In this document: one piece after another, positions 51,987 through 60,868 of the stretch
Layout: the number at the start of each line of letters is the position of its first letter
How positions within the stretch are numbered: the first letter of the stretch is position 1
Assembly: GCA_017538795.1 (NCBI GenBank)
Contig: JAFYIE010000114.1
Location: 1-64,000 of the forward strand
Length of the DNA stretch: 64,000 nt
Origin: Bacteroidales bacterium
Lineage (GTDB): Bacteria > Bacteroidota > Bacteroidia > Bacteroidales > F082
Direction of reading: 5' to 3'
The notes under the pieces: generated by a model
What the model was told of the DNA's origin: nothing
Database searches by the model: none
The model's input: the letters and a program-made list of their open reading frames with translations, nothing else
Position numbers and translations under genes: made by a program

Positions 51987-53171
51987 ATGTCATATTGCGA
52001 AAAAGACATCGAGTTTATGAGGCGCGCCATAGAGCTCGCCAAGAAGGGCGGAGGATACGTCCATCCGAATCCTTTGGTGGGTTGCGTGGTCGTGAATGAC
52101 GGTGAGATAATCGCCGAAGGATATCACGAAAAATACGGCGAATTTCATGCTGAACGTAATACTCTATTACGTTGTCAATCAGAAACTAAAGGCGCTTCAC
52201 TTTATGTAACACTTGAACCTTGTTGCCACTATGGAAAAACGCCACCTTGCACTGAAATAATCATTGAAAAAGGTATCAAAAAAGTGTTTGCCGGCATCCT
52301 CGATCCGAATCCATTGGTGGCAGGAAAAGGTGTTAAGATTTTGCAAGATGCAGGCGTTGAGATTGAGGTTGGACTTTGCGAAGATGAGATTCGCGAAATG
52401 AATAAGGTGTTTTTGAAATACATCACCACCAAGCGCCCGTACGTCATCATGAAGACCGCGATGACCCTTGATGGCAAAATAGCAGCATACACTGGCGATT
52501 CGAAATGGGTGACGAATGAGGAATCCCGCAAGATGGTTCATGAGCTCAGAAGCGAAATGGCGGGCGTAATTGTGGGAATCGGTACTATTTTGGCTGACGA
52601 CCCGATGTTGAATGTCAGATTGGAAGGAAATCCGCATCAACCAGTACGCATTGTGGTCGATTCAAATTTAAGAATACCGATTGATTCTCAATTGGTTAAG
52701 ACAGCGAGAGAATACAGGACAATTGTTGCCAACACCGTCATTTCGAGCGACCATAGGGAGTCGAGAAATCTCCTGCAAACAGATGAGATTTCTCCGTTCC
52801 GCTTCGCTTCAGTCGAAATGACGGATAAAATTCGAGTGCTTGAATCGTATGGTATCGAACTTCTTGAATGTCAATCTGTTAACAACCATGTTAACATCAA
52901 TGACCTCATGAATAAATTAGGTTCCATAGGCATTGATTCCATCTTATTGGAAGGTGGTGGAACTCTTAATGCAGCGTTTCTTGAAGCCGGTTGCGTTGAT
53001 GAGGTCTGGGCATTCATCGCACCAAAAATCATCGGTGGAGAAGTCGCGAAAACACCGGTTTCTGGTAAGGGAATTGACAAAATGAATAAAGCAATTCAGT
53101 TGCAAAACGTTGATATTCAAAATATTAATGGAGATGTTTTAATTAAAGGAAAGATATGTTCACGGGAATAA
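51987..53171 (+). CDS. ribD: Bifunctional diaminohydroxyphosphoribosylaminopyrimidine deaminase / reductase
   Basis: RibD does the second and third steps of riboflavin synthesis. 394 residues: deaminase with zinc motifs EFHAERN and EPCCHYGKTPPC, then reductase (PYVIMKTAMTLDGKIA, VGIGTILADDPMLNVRL, ILLEGGGTLNAAFLEAG). MSYCEK at 51987 follows the attenuator; the longer frame from 51936 would lie in the regulatory leader. Residues about 250-280 (starting TVISSDHRESRN) are encoded by a 90-bp palindromic repeat placed in frame between TIVAN and the helix IRVLESYGIE, where other RibD proteins have only a short loop. The reductase core motifs on both sides are intact. It overlaps ribE by 16 nt. Confidence 0.95.
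   Translation: MSYCEKDIEFMRRAIELAKKGGGYVHPNPLVGCVVVNDGEIIAEGYHEKYGEFHAERNTLLRCQSETKGASLYVTLEPCCHYGKTPPCTEIIIEKGIKKVFAGILDPNPLVAGKGVKILQDAGVEIEVGLCEDEIREMNKVFLKYITTKRPYVIMKTAMTLDGKIAAYTGDSKWVTNEESRKMVHELRSEMAGVIVGIGTILADDPMLNVRLEGNPHQPVRIVVDSNLRIPIDSQLVKTAREYRTIVANTVISSDHRESRNLLQTDEISPFRFASVEMTDKIRVLESYGIELLECQSVNNHVNINDLMNKLGSIGIDSILLEGGGTLNAAFLEAGCVDEVWAFIAPKIIGGEVAKTPVSGKGIDKMNKAIQLQNVDIQNINGDVLIKGKICSRE
52735..52824. repeat. 90-bp palindromic element inserted in frame in ribD
   Basis: Outer arms CCGTCATTTCGA (52735-52746) and TCGAAATGACGG (52813-52824) are a perfect 12-bp inverted repeat. Inner arms GAGAAATCTC (52763-52772) and GAGATTTCTC (52785-52794) are a perfect 10-bp inverted repeat. 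The segments between are unmatched. The length is 90 bp, exactly 30 codons, and contains no stop in the ribD frame. Half of it recurs at 47922-47956. Confidence 0.85.
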
Positions 53172-53797
53172 TTGAAGAAATCGGTAAGGTGAAAGCCATA
53201 GTTCGTCACGCGAACAGCATCAAGCTGACTATCGCAGTGAAGAAGATTCTGGAGGATATCCATATCGGCGATAGCATCTGCACAAACGGCGTTTGTTTGA
53301 CGGTTACAACTTTTGACGATAGCTCTTACACTGCTGATGTGATGCCTGAAACAATGAATCGTACTAATTTTAAAGACCTGAGAATCAATGATTTGGTGAA
53401 TTGTGAACCCGCAATGCCTGCTAACGGTCGCTTCGGTGGACATATAGTCTCTGGACATATCGACGGCGTTGGCGTTATCTCGACAATGACTTACGACGAC
53501 AAGGCAATCCGAGTGAAAATTGAGACCAGACCTGAAATTTTGCGATATATCGTAGAAAAAGGCTCCATCACAATTGATGGTATCTCGTTGACAGTCACTG
53601 ATGTAAGCAGTTTCGACTTTGGCGTTTCAATTATCCAGCATACTCAGGATGAGACAACTTTAACAAAGAAAAAGATTGGCGACACCGTGAATTTGGAAAA
53701 CGATATTGTTGGAAAATATATCGAAAAATTTGTTGGCAATATCACTGCCCGACATGATGAAAAACTACTTAACTTATTGAAAGACAATAATTTTTAA
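53156..53797 (+). CDS. ribE: Riboflavin synthase, alpha chain
   Basis: Last step of the pathway: two 6,7-dimethyl-8-ribityllumazine molecules give riboflavin and a pyrimidinedione that is reused. 213 residues in two similar lumazine-binding barrels, the first starting MFTGIIEEIGKVKAI, the second near GGHIVSGHIDGVGVI. GVCLTV and GISLTVTDV are the paired ligand-binding motifs. It overlaps ribD by 16 nt, indicating coupled translation, and ends 5 nt before ribBA. Confidence 0.96.
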   Translation: MFTGIIEEIGKVKAIVRHANSIKLTIAVKKILEDIHIGDSICTNGVCLTVTTFDDSSYTADVMPETMNRTNFKDLRINDLVNCEPAMPANGRFGGHIVSGHIDGVGVISTMTYDDKAIRVKIETRPEILRYIVEKGSITIDGISLTVTDVSSFDFGVSIIQHTQDETTLTKKKIGDTVNLENDIVGKYIEKFVGNITARHDEKLLNLLKDNNF

Positions 53798-53802
53798 CAT
53801 AA

Positions 53803-55029
53803 ATGAACAAAGATTTTAATACTATTGAGGAAGCTTTGGACGACCTTCGGGCCGGTAAGATGATCATCGTGGTTGATGACCCTGACCGTGAAAACGAGGG
53901 CGATTTGATTTGTGCGGCTGAGTTTGCGACCGTCGAGAATGTGAATTTTATGGCGTCATACGGCAAGGGTTTGATTTGCATGCCGATGAGTTCTGAGATA
54001 TGCAAACGTTTGAAACTCAATCAGATGGTGACAGAAAATACTGACAATCACTGTACAGCGTTTACGGTTTCAATTGACTACAGAGATACTACAACAGGCA
54101 TTTCGGCTGTTGAACGTTCAATAACTGCACAAAAAGTGGTTGAAGACGGCATCAGACCTGAAGATTTTCGTCGTCCGGGACACATGTTTCCGCTTGAAGC
54201 CCGTCAGGGTGGAGTGCTGAAACGTGGCGGTCACACTGAGGCTACCGTCGATTTGATGCGCCTGGCAGGTTTGAAGGAATGCGGTCTTTGCTGCGAGATT
54301 ATGCGCGAAGACGGCACCATGATGCGCACAACTGAACTGGTACAATTTGCAAAGGCTAACAACTTGAAAATCACTTCAATAGCAGAGTTGATTAAATATC
54401 GTCGCAAAACAGAGGTCTTGGTTGAACGCGTTACAGAAGCTGAACTGCCAACAAAATATGGTACTTTCAGAGCTATAGGTTATGTCGATAAGATCTCTGG
54501 TGAGCATCATGTGGCGCTGGTGAAAGGCGATTTGACCACTCCGGAACCTGTTTTATGCCGTGTACACTCTGAATGCTTGACGGGCGACGCTTTCGGTTCA
54601 ATGCGATGCGATTGTGGCGAGCAGCTTCAGGAAGCTATGCGCCGTATCGAGGCAAAGGGCAGGGGAGTGTTGCTTTATCTCCGTCAGGAAGGCCGCGGCA
54701 TCGGATTGATTAACAAGTTGAAAGCCTATACATTGCAGGACAAAGGCATGGATACCGTTGAAGCGAATTTAGCTTTGGGATTTGCTGCCGACTTGAGAGA
54801 TTACGGCACAGGCGCAGAAATTTTGGCCGACCTTGGCGCTAAGAAAATCATTGTTATGACTAATAATCCGATGAAAATCAGCGGTTTGGAAGGATATGGC
54901 ATCGAAATCGTCGGCCGTGAGCCAATCGAGATGACCTGCAACGAAAAGGATGCTTTCTATCTTTACACGAAATACAAAAAAATGGGGCATATGCTTCATG
55001 TGAAAGAGTTAGGAGTTAGAAGTGAGTAG
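53803..55029 (+). CDS. ribBA: Bifunctional 3,4-dihydroxy-2-butanone-4-phosphate synthase / GTP cyclohydrolase II
   Basis: It supplies both branch precursors of riboflavin. 408 residues: RibB half (1-200) with [17 protein letters not shown] and the acid-base His and Glu regions ([14 protein letters not shown]), RibA half with zinc ligands in [20 protein letters not shown] and [17 protein letters not shown]. Both halves look active. The C-terminal residues ELGVRSE and the stop codon are written by a heptamer array (55007-55041), so the last residues are probably set by the repeat and not by selection. Confidence 0.96.
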   Translation: MNKDFNTIEEALDDLRAGKMIIVVDDPDRENEGDLICAAEFATVENVNFMASYGKGLICMPMSSEICKRLKLNQMVTENTDNHCTAFTVSIDYRDTTTGISAVERSITAQKVVEDGIRPEDFRRPGHMFPLEARQGGVLKRGGHTEATVDLMRLAGLKECGLCCEIMREDGTMMRTTELVQFAKANNLKITSIAELIKYRRKTEVLVERVTEAELPTKYGTFRAIGYVDKISGEHHVALVKGDLTTPEPVLCRVHSECLTGDAFGSMRCDCGEQLQEAMRRIEAKGRGVLLYLRQEGRGIGLINKLKAYTLQDKGMDTVEANLALGFAADLRDYGTGAEILADLGAKKIIVMTNNPMKISGLEGYGIEIVGREPIEMTCNEKDAFYLYTKYKKMGHMLHVKELGVRSE

Positions 55030-55041
55030 TTAGAAGTTAAT
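55007..55041 (+). repeat. Heptamer array across the ribBA stop codon
   Basis: Five units of exactly 7 nt: AGTTAGG, AGTTAGA, AGTGAGT, AGTTAGA, AGTTAAT. The first three units encode the end of RibBA, and its TAG stop at 55027-55029 is formed at the junction of units three and four. Confidence 0.75.
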
Positions 55042-55078
55042 TATAATTTTGAATATTAAATCTTTAAATTAAATAGAC

Positions 55079-55540
55079 ATGAACATTTTAGAAGGAAAAT
55101 TATTAGCTGAAGGCCAGAAAATCGCTATCGTGGCCGGCCGTTTCAACGAAATCATCACCAACAAGCTGTTGGGTGGCGCCATCGACGCTTTCAAACGTCA
55201 CGGCGGAGACGAAAAAAACATTGATGTTGCTTGGGTTCCGGGCGCTTTCGAGATCCCGCTCGTAGCAAAGAGAATGGCAGCGAGCAAGAAATACGACGCT
55301 GTCGTGTGCCTTGGTGCCGTCATCCGTGGTGCAACACCTCATTTCGACATGGTCGCAAATGTAGCCACAAAAGGTATCGCTCAAGTAGGTTTCCAGACTG
55401 AAGTGCCAATAATCTTTGGCGTTCTCACAACCGACAGCATCGAGCAGGCTGTCGAACGCGCTGGTTCAAAAGCCGGAAATAAAGGTTACGATGCAGTGAC
55501 TACAGCGATTGAAATGATTAATCTGCTGAAACAAATATAG
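55079..55540 (+). CDS. ribH: 6,7-dimethyl-8-ribityllumazine synthase
   Basis: RibH condenses the products of RibD (after dephosphorylation) and RibB to lumazine, the substrate of RibE, in a large icosahedral or pentameric shell. 153 residues: [34 protein letters not shown] with the ligand-contacting Phe and Glu, [14 protein letters not shown] with the catalytic His, and [17 protein letters not shown]. It is the last gene of the rib operon, 49 nt after ribBA across the end of the heptamer array, and ends just before a heptamer-built hairpin. Confidence 0.96.
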   Translation: MNILEGKLLAEGQKIAIVAGRFNEIITNKLLGGAIDAFKRHGGDEKNIDVAWVPGAFEIPLVAKRMAASKKYDAVVCLGAVIRGATPHFDMVANVATKGIAQVGFQTEVPIIFGVLTTDSIEQAVERAGSKAGNKGYDAVTTAIEMINLLKQI

Positions 55541-55542
55541 GT

Positions 55543-55615
55543 ATTAGCCACTAGCTATTAGCCATTAGCTACTAGATAAATCTAATGGCTAATGGCTATC
55601 GGCTAATCGCTTTTT
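55543..55615 (+). terminator. Heptamer-built hairpin terminator after ribH
   Basis: The left side is five 7-nt units (ATTAGCC, ACTAGCT, ATTAGCC, ATTAGCT, ACTAGAT; 55543-55577) and the right side is four related inverted units (TCTAATG, GCTAATG, GCTATCG, GCTAATC; 55581-55608). They pair as a 13-bp stem (55559-55571 with 55586-55598), a 4-bp cap and a 7-bp outer stem (55543-55549 with 55601-55607), followed by a T-run at 55611-55615. It lies between convergent ribH and pncB. Confidence 0.75.
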
Positions 55616-57092
55616 ATTCCTTATCAAATTCTTCGATTTCCTTCACGATATTCTCAATCAACCGTTCCTTCAAATCGTAAAGGTCATCGGAAATATCGCA
55701 TTTGTAGTAGTGCGGGTTGATGAGACGCTTCTCGGTGTCGTCGAGGTGGGCGAGGTTATCGAGATAATAATTACGTTTCTCAGTAATCGAGACGTACTCC
55801 ACAATCGGTTTGCCGTCTTTCATCACCTGGGGCTGCAAAATACGATATTCGTATGAGCCGGCAGGGAATGTCGTCGATTTCAGACGATCCATCTCGTCGC
55901 GAAGAGTGATTTCTTCATGATTCTCAATAGCTTGCGCAAGTCGGTCGCCTCTCAGACAAGTCACGTCGATCTTGAATTTATTGTTTCTGATGATACGATA
56001 AGTAATCTGGAAACCAGGATTGATGAGCTTGCTGCTTTCTTCCGAGCGCTTCAAAACCGGCATGTCGTCGACTTGCACCAGCTTGTAAACATTTCCGAAA
56101 CAAGGGTTATGTTTGCTTGTCGCGATAGCGTCGCCAACGCCGTAACTGTCTACTTTACAACCCTGACGCTCAAGTTCGGTGATGAGATATTCATCCAAAG
56201 CGTTGGTAGCGAATATCTTACAATTCTTCAAACCGGCTTCGTCGAGCATGTCACGAGCTTTTATTGAGAGATATGTGAGGTCGCCGCTGTCGAGACGGAT
56301 GCCGTAGCCGTAAGGGTAGGAGTCGTCTATTCCATTGTCTTTGAATGCCTTAATAGCATTTTTGACACCGCATTTCAGGGTGTCGTATGTGTCGACGAGG
56401 AGTATCAGCACCTCGTTTTTGTGGGTCTTGATATATTTGTCGAACGCTTCGTATTCGCCTTTCACCGTTGGGCCGAACGATGTCACGTAGCTGTGAGCCA
56501 TCGTGCCTGAAGCAGGAAAACCAAATTCAACACCAGTCACGATGTTTGAGGTGTTCTGGCAACCGCCGATAAACGCTGCTTTTCCGCCGTAGATAGCAGC
56601 CCACGGACCGTGAGCGCGACGGCTTCCGAACTCGCTGACAGGCTTGGTGGTGCTGCGTGTTACACGCGATGCCTTAGTCGCCACCGCCATCTGATGGTTC
56701 ATGATGCAAAGCATAGGAGTCTCAAGGACTTGCGCCTCGATGATTGGGCCTTCGATGGTTATGATCGGTTCTTTCGGGAATGCTATCTCGCCCTCACGCA
56801 TGGCGTAGATGTTGCCTGTGAACTTCATATTGGCGAAATATTTGCGCACTTCTTCGTATTCATCGCCCGGGAGGAACTGCTCAAAGAAGCTTTCGTCGGC
56901 TTTTCCAAGACCTTCCACCATTTTCAACACCTCGCGCACGCCGCTCACCACAGCCCAGTTATTGGTGTCCGGAGCCTTGCGGTAGAAGAGGTTGAACACA
57001 GCGCGTTTGTCCTTCATCCCATTGTCGTAGAACGACTTGCCCATCGTATACTGATACTTGTCGGAGCAATAAGAAGCATTCAATTCCATCAT
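55614..57092 (-). CDS. pncB: Nicotinate phosphoribosyltransferase
   Basis: It makes nicotinate mononucleotide from nicotinate and PRPP for NAD salvage. 492 residues with the family pieces YCSDKYQYTMGKSFYDNGMK and FNLFYRKAP at the N-terminus, FGSRRAHGP with the active-site region, GTMAHSYV, and IRLDSGDLTYLSIKAR for phosphate binding. I favour nicotinate over nicotinamide as substrate by overall similarity to bacterial PncB, but sequence alone cannot exclude a NAMPT-like role. Start at 57092 (or 57089) follows the promoter box; the frame's earlier start at 57137 lies upstream of it. Confidence 0.92.
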   Translation of the reverse strand: MMELNASYCSDKYQYTMGKSFYDNGMKDKRAVFNLFYRKAPDTNNWAVVSGVREVLKMVEGLGKADESFFEQFLPGDEYEEVRKYFANMKFTGNIYAMREGEIAFPKEPIITIEGPIIEAQVLETPMLCIMNHQMAVATKASRVTRSTTKPVSEFGSRRAHGPWAAIYGGKAAFIGGCQNTSNIVTGVEFGFPASGTMAHSYVTSFGPTVKGEYEAFDKYIKTHKNEVLILLVDTYDTLKCGVKNAIKAFKDNGIDDSYPYGYGIRLDSGDLTYLSIKARDMLDEAGLKNCKIFATNALDEYLITELERQGCKVDSYGVGDAIATSKHNPCFGNVYKLVQVDDMPVLKRSEESSKLINPGFQITYRIIRNNKFKIDVTCLRGDRLAQAIENHEEITLRDEMDRLKSTTFPAGSYEYRILQPQVMKDGKPIVEYVSITEKRNYYLDNLAHLDDTEKRLINPHYYKCDISDDLYDLKERLIENIVKEIEEFDKE

Positions 57093-57111
57093 AATGAATC
57101 CTAATTTTTTG

Positions 57112-57119
57112 CAAAGGTA
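57112..57119 (-). promoter_or_regulatory. -33/-7 promoter (TTG-N19-TACCTTTG) of pncB
   Basis: Reverse strand TACCTTTG with TTG at 57139-57141, exactly 19 nt upstream, 20 nt from the ATG at 57092. Confidence 0.7.
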
Positions 57120-57151
57120 GTGAATTTTTTTACACATTCAAAAAAAATATC

Positions 57152-57159
57152 TATCTTTG
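57152..57159 (+). promoter_or_regulatory. -7 box (TATCTTTG) of trkH
   Basis: TATCTTTG, 26 nt before the ATG at 57185, divergent from the pncB promoter. Confidence 0.6.
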
Positions 57160-57184
57160 CAGGTCGCACAATTGTAATAAATAT

Positions 57185-58714
57185 ATGAAGGCTAAGATTT
57201 ACGGTGTTTTTATTCTCATTGAGGCGTTCTTTATGTTTGTCGCCTCGATGGTGGCGCTTTATTACAATGTGCATGCCGGAGAGAAAGATGTGGTGTCGCT
57301 GCTTGCCGCCACTATGGTTACCTTCGTCTTCGGCTTCATCCTTCTTTCAGCGGGACGTGAGCGTGCCCGTAAGGGCGACGATAGGGTCAAGGAGATAAAC
57401 AACTTGACGATGAAAGACTCGTTTATTCTTGTTACTGTAGTGTGGGTTCTCTTTGCCGTGTTTGGAATGCTTCCGTTTATTTTCACGGGTGCTATTGACA
57501 ACGTCACCGATGCGTTTTTTGAGTCGGTGTCTGGATTCACGACCACTGGCGCCACGATAATGAATAACATTGATTCTCAGCCACATGGAATATTATTCTG
57601 GCGAAGCATGATGCAGTGGTTAGGTGGTTTGGGTATCATCGTGCTTTTCCTCGCCATCCTTCCTGCGTTGAACAAGAAATCTAACAAAACGACATTATAT
57701 TCCGCGGAGATGTCGGGCCTCAGCGTTAAGAAACTGCATCCTAAGATGGCTGTCACGGCGCGTCATCTTTGGCTTATTTACATGTTTTTGACGATATGCT
57801 GCGCGTTCGTTTATTGGGCGGGGCCGATGAATTTGTACGATTCTGTATGCCATGCCCTTACCACGATGTCGAGCGGCGGTTTCAGCACACATCAGTCGAG
57901 TATAGGATATTTCAACTCCAGCTATATTGAGTATGCCTGTTCGATTTTCATGATTATGTCAGGCATTAACTTCTCCTTGTATTATTTCCTGTCGAGAGGT
58001 GATTTGAAGAATTTCGCCAAAAACGAAGAGTTGCGTTGGTTTTTAGGTGTTGTCGTCATCATGGTTGCTGTGGTGACCGCCTTGTTCTACTATGCGCCTG
58101 ATGTTTCGAAAATCGCGACCGACACCAGTGCTTATCCGGAGCCGACTTTTGAATCGCGCTTTAGAGCCTCGTTGTTCCACGTGGTTACAATAATATCATC
58201 GACAGGTTTTCAGGGTTCGTATTACGACTACACCTTATGGGGCGGCATGTTCCTTTTCCCTACATTGCTGCTCATGCTCAGTGGTTCATGCGCAGGCTCA
58301 ACATCAGGCGGTATAAAAATCATCCGTTGGATGGTGTGCCTGAAATCCATCAATATAACCATCAAGCAGTTTTTGCACCCGAGCGCTGTGTTCTCGGTGA
58401 AGATTTCAAGGGAAGTGGTGTCGAACGACATCTTGTTAAGAACGCTTAACTTCCTGTTCTTCTATGTTATGATTTGTATCGTGAGCGTCATTGTACTCTC
58501 GATAAGCGGATGCGACTTTGAGGAAAGCATCTTCAACACCATCACATCGCTTGGCAATATGGGTCCTGGCTACAGGTCAACAGGACCTGCCACCACATTC
58601 TCCGAACTTTCCGTCATGGCGAAGTGGGTGATGTCGTTTCTTATGATTGTCGGTCGTTTGGAGATCTACACAGTGTTGCTTATCTTCACTCCGACGTTCT
58701 GGAACAAGAAATAA
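57185..58714 (+). CDS. trkH: TrkH-type potassium uptake protein
   Basis: A 509-residue membrane protein of the Trk/Ktr K+ channel-transporter superfamily with four MPM repeats. Selectivity-filter-like loops are seen at VSGFTTTGATIM, TMSSGGFSTHQ, ISSTGFQGS and ITSLGNMGPGY. It needs a TrkA-type nucleotide-binding partner, which is not next to it. It is a single gene, ending 2 nt from the stop of the convergent mechanosensitive channel gene. Confidence 0.94.
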   Translation: MKAKIYGVFILIEAFFMFVASMVALYYNVHAGEKDVVSLLAATMVTFVFGFILLSAGRERARKGDDRVKEINNLTMKDSFILVTVVWVLFAVFGMLPFIFTGAIDNVTDAFFESVSGFTTTGATIMNNIDSQPHGILFWRSMMQWLGGLGIIVLFLAILPALNKKSNKTTLYSAEMSGLSVKKLHPKMAVTARHLWLIYMFLTICCAFVYWAGPMNLYDSVCHALTTMSSGGFSTHQSSIGYFNSSYIEYACSIFMIMSGINFSLYYFLSRGDLKNFAKNEELRWFLGVVVIMVAVVTALFYYAPDVSKIATDTSAYPEPTFESRFRASLFHVVTIISSTGFQGSYYDYTLWGGMFLFPTLLLMLSGSCAGSTSGGIKIIRWMVCLKSINITIKQFLHPSAVFSVKISREVVSNDILLRTLNFLFFYVMICIVSVIVLSISGCDFEESIFNTITSLGNMGPGYRSTGPATTFSELSVMAKWVMSFLMIVGRLEIYTVLLIFTPTFWNKK

Positions 58715-58716
58715 GA

Positions 58717-59970
58717 TTATTTATCCGACATCAAACTTATCGAATGTGAAGAAGGTCTTTGGAACATCTTCAAATCGAATTGTTTTATAACGGCGTAGAT
58801 ATGATCGAAGATATCGCCTTGGATAGATTCGTATTCTGCCAATGTCTTTATTTTGCTGAAGCAGTATACTTCCATCGGGATGCCGAACTCTGTAGCTGGT
58901 TTCTGGCGTACCATAAGAGTCATATCGTGATTTATGTTAGGATTTTTCTTCAGATATTCAGTGAGATAAGCTCTGAAGATGCCAAGATTTGTCTGGCGGC
59001 GTCCGTTAACAAGGTTTGATGTGTCGATATTGTTTTGCTTGTTATATTCAGCTATTTCGTTTTCTTTTTTAACGATATATTTCTCAACAAGTTGAAATTT
59101 CTTGTATTTTTCAAGCATTTCAGGGGTGCAGAACTTCACTGTGTCGACATCGATGATGAAGGCGCGGGCTATTCTTCGTCCACCTGATTCGGCCATGCCT
59201 CGCCAGTTGATGAAAGGCTCTGAGATAAGCGAATATGTTGGAACTGTGGAGATTGTATTGTCCCAATTCTGAACCTTCACTGTTGTGAGCCCCATGTCGG
59301 TGACCACACCGTCGGCGTTGCCTTTCACAATCCAGTCGCCGATGCGTATCATGTCGTTGGAAGTCAGCTGGATGCCACCGACGAAACCAAGTATAGGATC
59401 TTTGAATACCAACATCAGGACGGCGGAAAGAGTACCGAGTCCGATGAAGATGTTGCTTAGATTTTTGTTTGTCAAAACAGCGATGATCAGAAGGACGCAA
59501 ATAATGATTAAAATAATCCTGATAATCTGTATCAAACCTTTGATCGGTTTGTGTTTTGACACGTCAAATGATGAATAAATATCTGATAATGAATCGATTA
59601 TTGACAATAGAATTCCAGTATATGTGGTCACTTCACCAACTCTTGTCCAAACGATAATGAATGAGTTGATAGTGTCTAAGTCTGGTGCAAAATCGTATAA
59701 GAGATTCTTAATCAGATAGATAGGAATAAGAAATGCTATTCGTCTCTCCAATTTTCTGTTAAGGAAAAAGTCGTCGTATACTGTTTTGGTTTTTTTAATC
59801 CATTTCCCGACAAATTTCACCAGAAAATATTTCATTAGGAAGAAAAGTATGAATGATATCACAAACAATGTGATAATTCCTATTCCTTGTGAGATGTTTT
59901 TGGCCATTGCCGGTTCAAAACGTAAATCGAGGAACAATTTTTCGAGAAAAACTAAGTATTTTGTTACCAT
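58717..59970 (-). CDS. MscS family mechanosensitive ion channel
   Basis: 417 residues: several N-terminal membrane helices (ISQGIGIITLFVISFILFFL), then the MscS core with pore helix TM3 region FIGLGTLSAVLMLVFKDPIL, the VGGIQLTSNDMIRIGDWI beta domain start, and VQNWDNTISTVPTYSL. Length and the extra C-terminal residues place it with the YbdG/YnaI-like medium-size channels. It should open under hypo-osmotic shock. It lies 4 nt downstream of the lipid kinase, in the same transcript. Confidence 0.92.
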   Translation of the reverse strand: MVTKYLVFLEKLFLDLRFEPAMAKNISQGIGIITLFVISFILFFLMKYFLVKFVGKWIKKTKTVYDDFFLNRKLERRIAFLIPIYLIKNLLYDFAPDLDTINSFIIVWTRVGEVTTYTGILLSIIDSLSDIYSSFDVSKHKPIKGLIQIIRIILIIICVLLIIAVLTNKNLSNIFIGLGTLSAVLMLVFKDPILGFVGGIQLTSNDMIRIGDWIVKGNADGVVTDMGLTTVKVQNWDNTISTVPTYSLISEPFINWRGMAESGGRRIARAFIIDVDTVKFCTPEMLEKYKKFQLVEKYIVKKENEIAEYNKQNNIDTSNLVNGRRQTNLGIFRAYLTEYLKKNPNINHDMTLMVRQKPATEFGIPMEVYCFSKIKTLAEYESIQGDIFDHIYAVIKQFDLKMFQRPSSHSISLMSDK

Positions 59971-59974
59971 GTTG

Positions 59975-60868
59975 TTAAATATTTTCGTTTGATGTTAAAA
60001 TATTGAGTGACAGATGATTAATTTCTATGATTAGATCTTTTGGCATCATCATTGGCTCGCCGTCGATGTTAGCCACGTCGTCTTTTTCTCTTACAACTTT
60101 TATTTTTTTAGCTTTGTGAATGTTGACGAATTTTGTCTTGTCGATTTTCTTTGTCAGCAGGCGTGTCGCGACATAAATTGCTTGGAGCAGGTTCGGTTTT
60201 TTGAAGATGCACACGTCGATGAGTCCGTCGTTGAGCGATGCGGTAGGTGAGACCACAGCGTTAGAGCCGAATTGGTTGGAATTGGCGAACGAGATGAAAA
60301 ACGGCGCGCAGTCTATTTCTTCTTTGTCGTCGAGGATGAGGCGGTAATTCTCTGGTTTGAAATGAATATATTCCCTGATGACATGTTTCACGTACGTCTT
60401 GATTCCTCTGTTCGGGTCTTTTGCGAAGAAATCGGCTATTTTCGCGTCGAAGCCTACGCCGGCGATACTTATGTATGGCACGCCATTCATGGCGACGGTG
60501 TCGATTTTCACTTTGACACCTTTATTAATAACTTCTTTGATGACTTTTTCGGGTTTCAGCGGCAGGTGCAGATGACGGGCGAGTCCGTTGCCGGAGCCGT
60601 AAGGCACGATGGCGAAGGTCTGGCGTGCTCCGATCATGTTTGTGGCCACCTCGTTGATGGTGCCGTCGCCGCCCACAGCCACTATGATATCGTATTCATC
60701 CTCAATGGCTTTCTTTGTGAGTTCCGCTGCATGACCGCCGTATTCCGTCAAGGAAATGGTATAGTCATATTTGTCCTTGTCAATCAAATTCTCGACAAGC
60801 GAAGGAAACTTCGATTTGTCGTGATGACCTGAAATCGGGTTGACAATAAACAGAATCTTTTCTTTCAT
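59975..60868 (-). CDS. Diacylglycerol kinase family lipid kinase (DgkB/YegS-like)
   Basis: 297 residues, peripheral membrane enzyme that phosphorylates diacylglycerol or a related lipid with ATP. LFIVNPISGHHDKSK opens the family; VAVGGDGTINEVATNM is the nucleotide-binding signature; YGSGNGLARHLHLPL and GVGFDAKIADFF are conserved. Its start overlaps the stop of the LTA-synthase-like gene by 4 nt. Because LtaS-type enzymes release diacylglycerol, a recycling role to phosphatidic acid is likely. Confidence 0.93.
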   Translation of the reverse strand: MKEKILFIVNPISGHHDKSKFPSLVENLIDKDKYDYTISLTEYGGHAAELTKKAIEDEYDIIVAVGGDGTINEVATNMIGARQTFAIVPYGSGNGLARHLHLPLKPEKVIKEVINKGVKVKIDTVAMNGVPYISIAGVGFDAKIADFFAKDPNRGIKTYVKHVIREYIHFKPENYRLILDDKEEIDCAPFFISFANSNQFGSNAVVSPTASLNDGLIDVCIFKKPNLLQAIYVATRLLTKKIDKTKFVNIHKAKKIKVVREKDDVANIDGEPMMMPKDLIIEINHLSLNILTSNENI

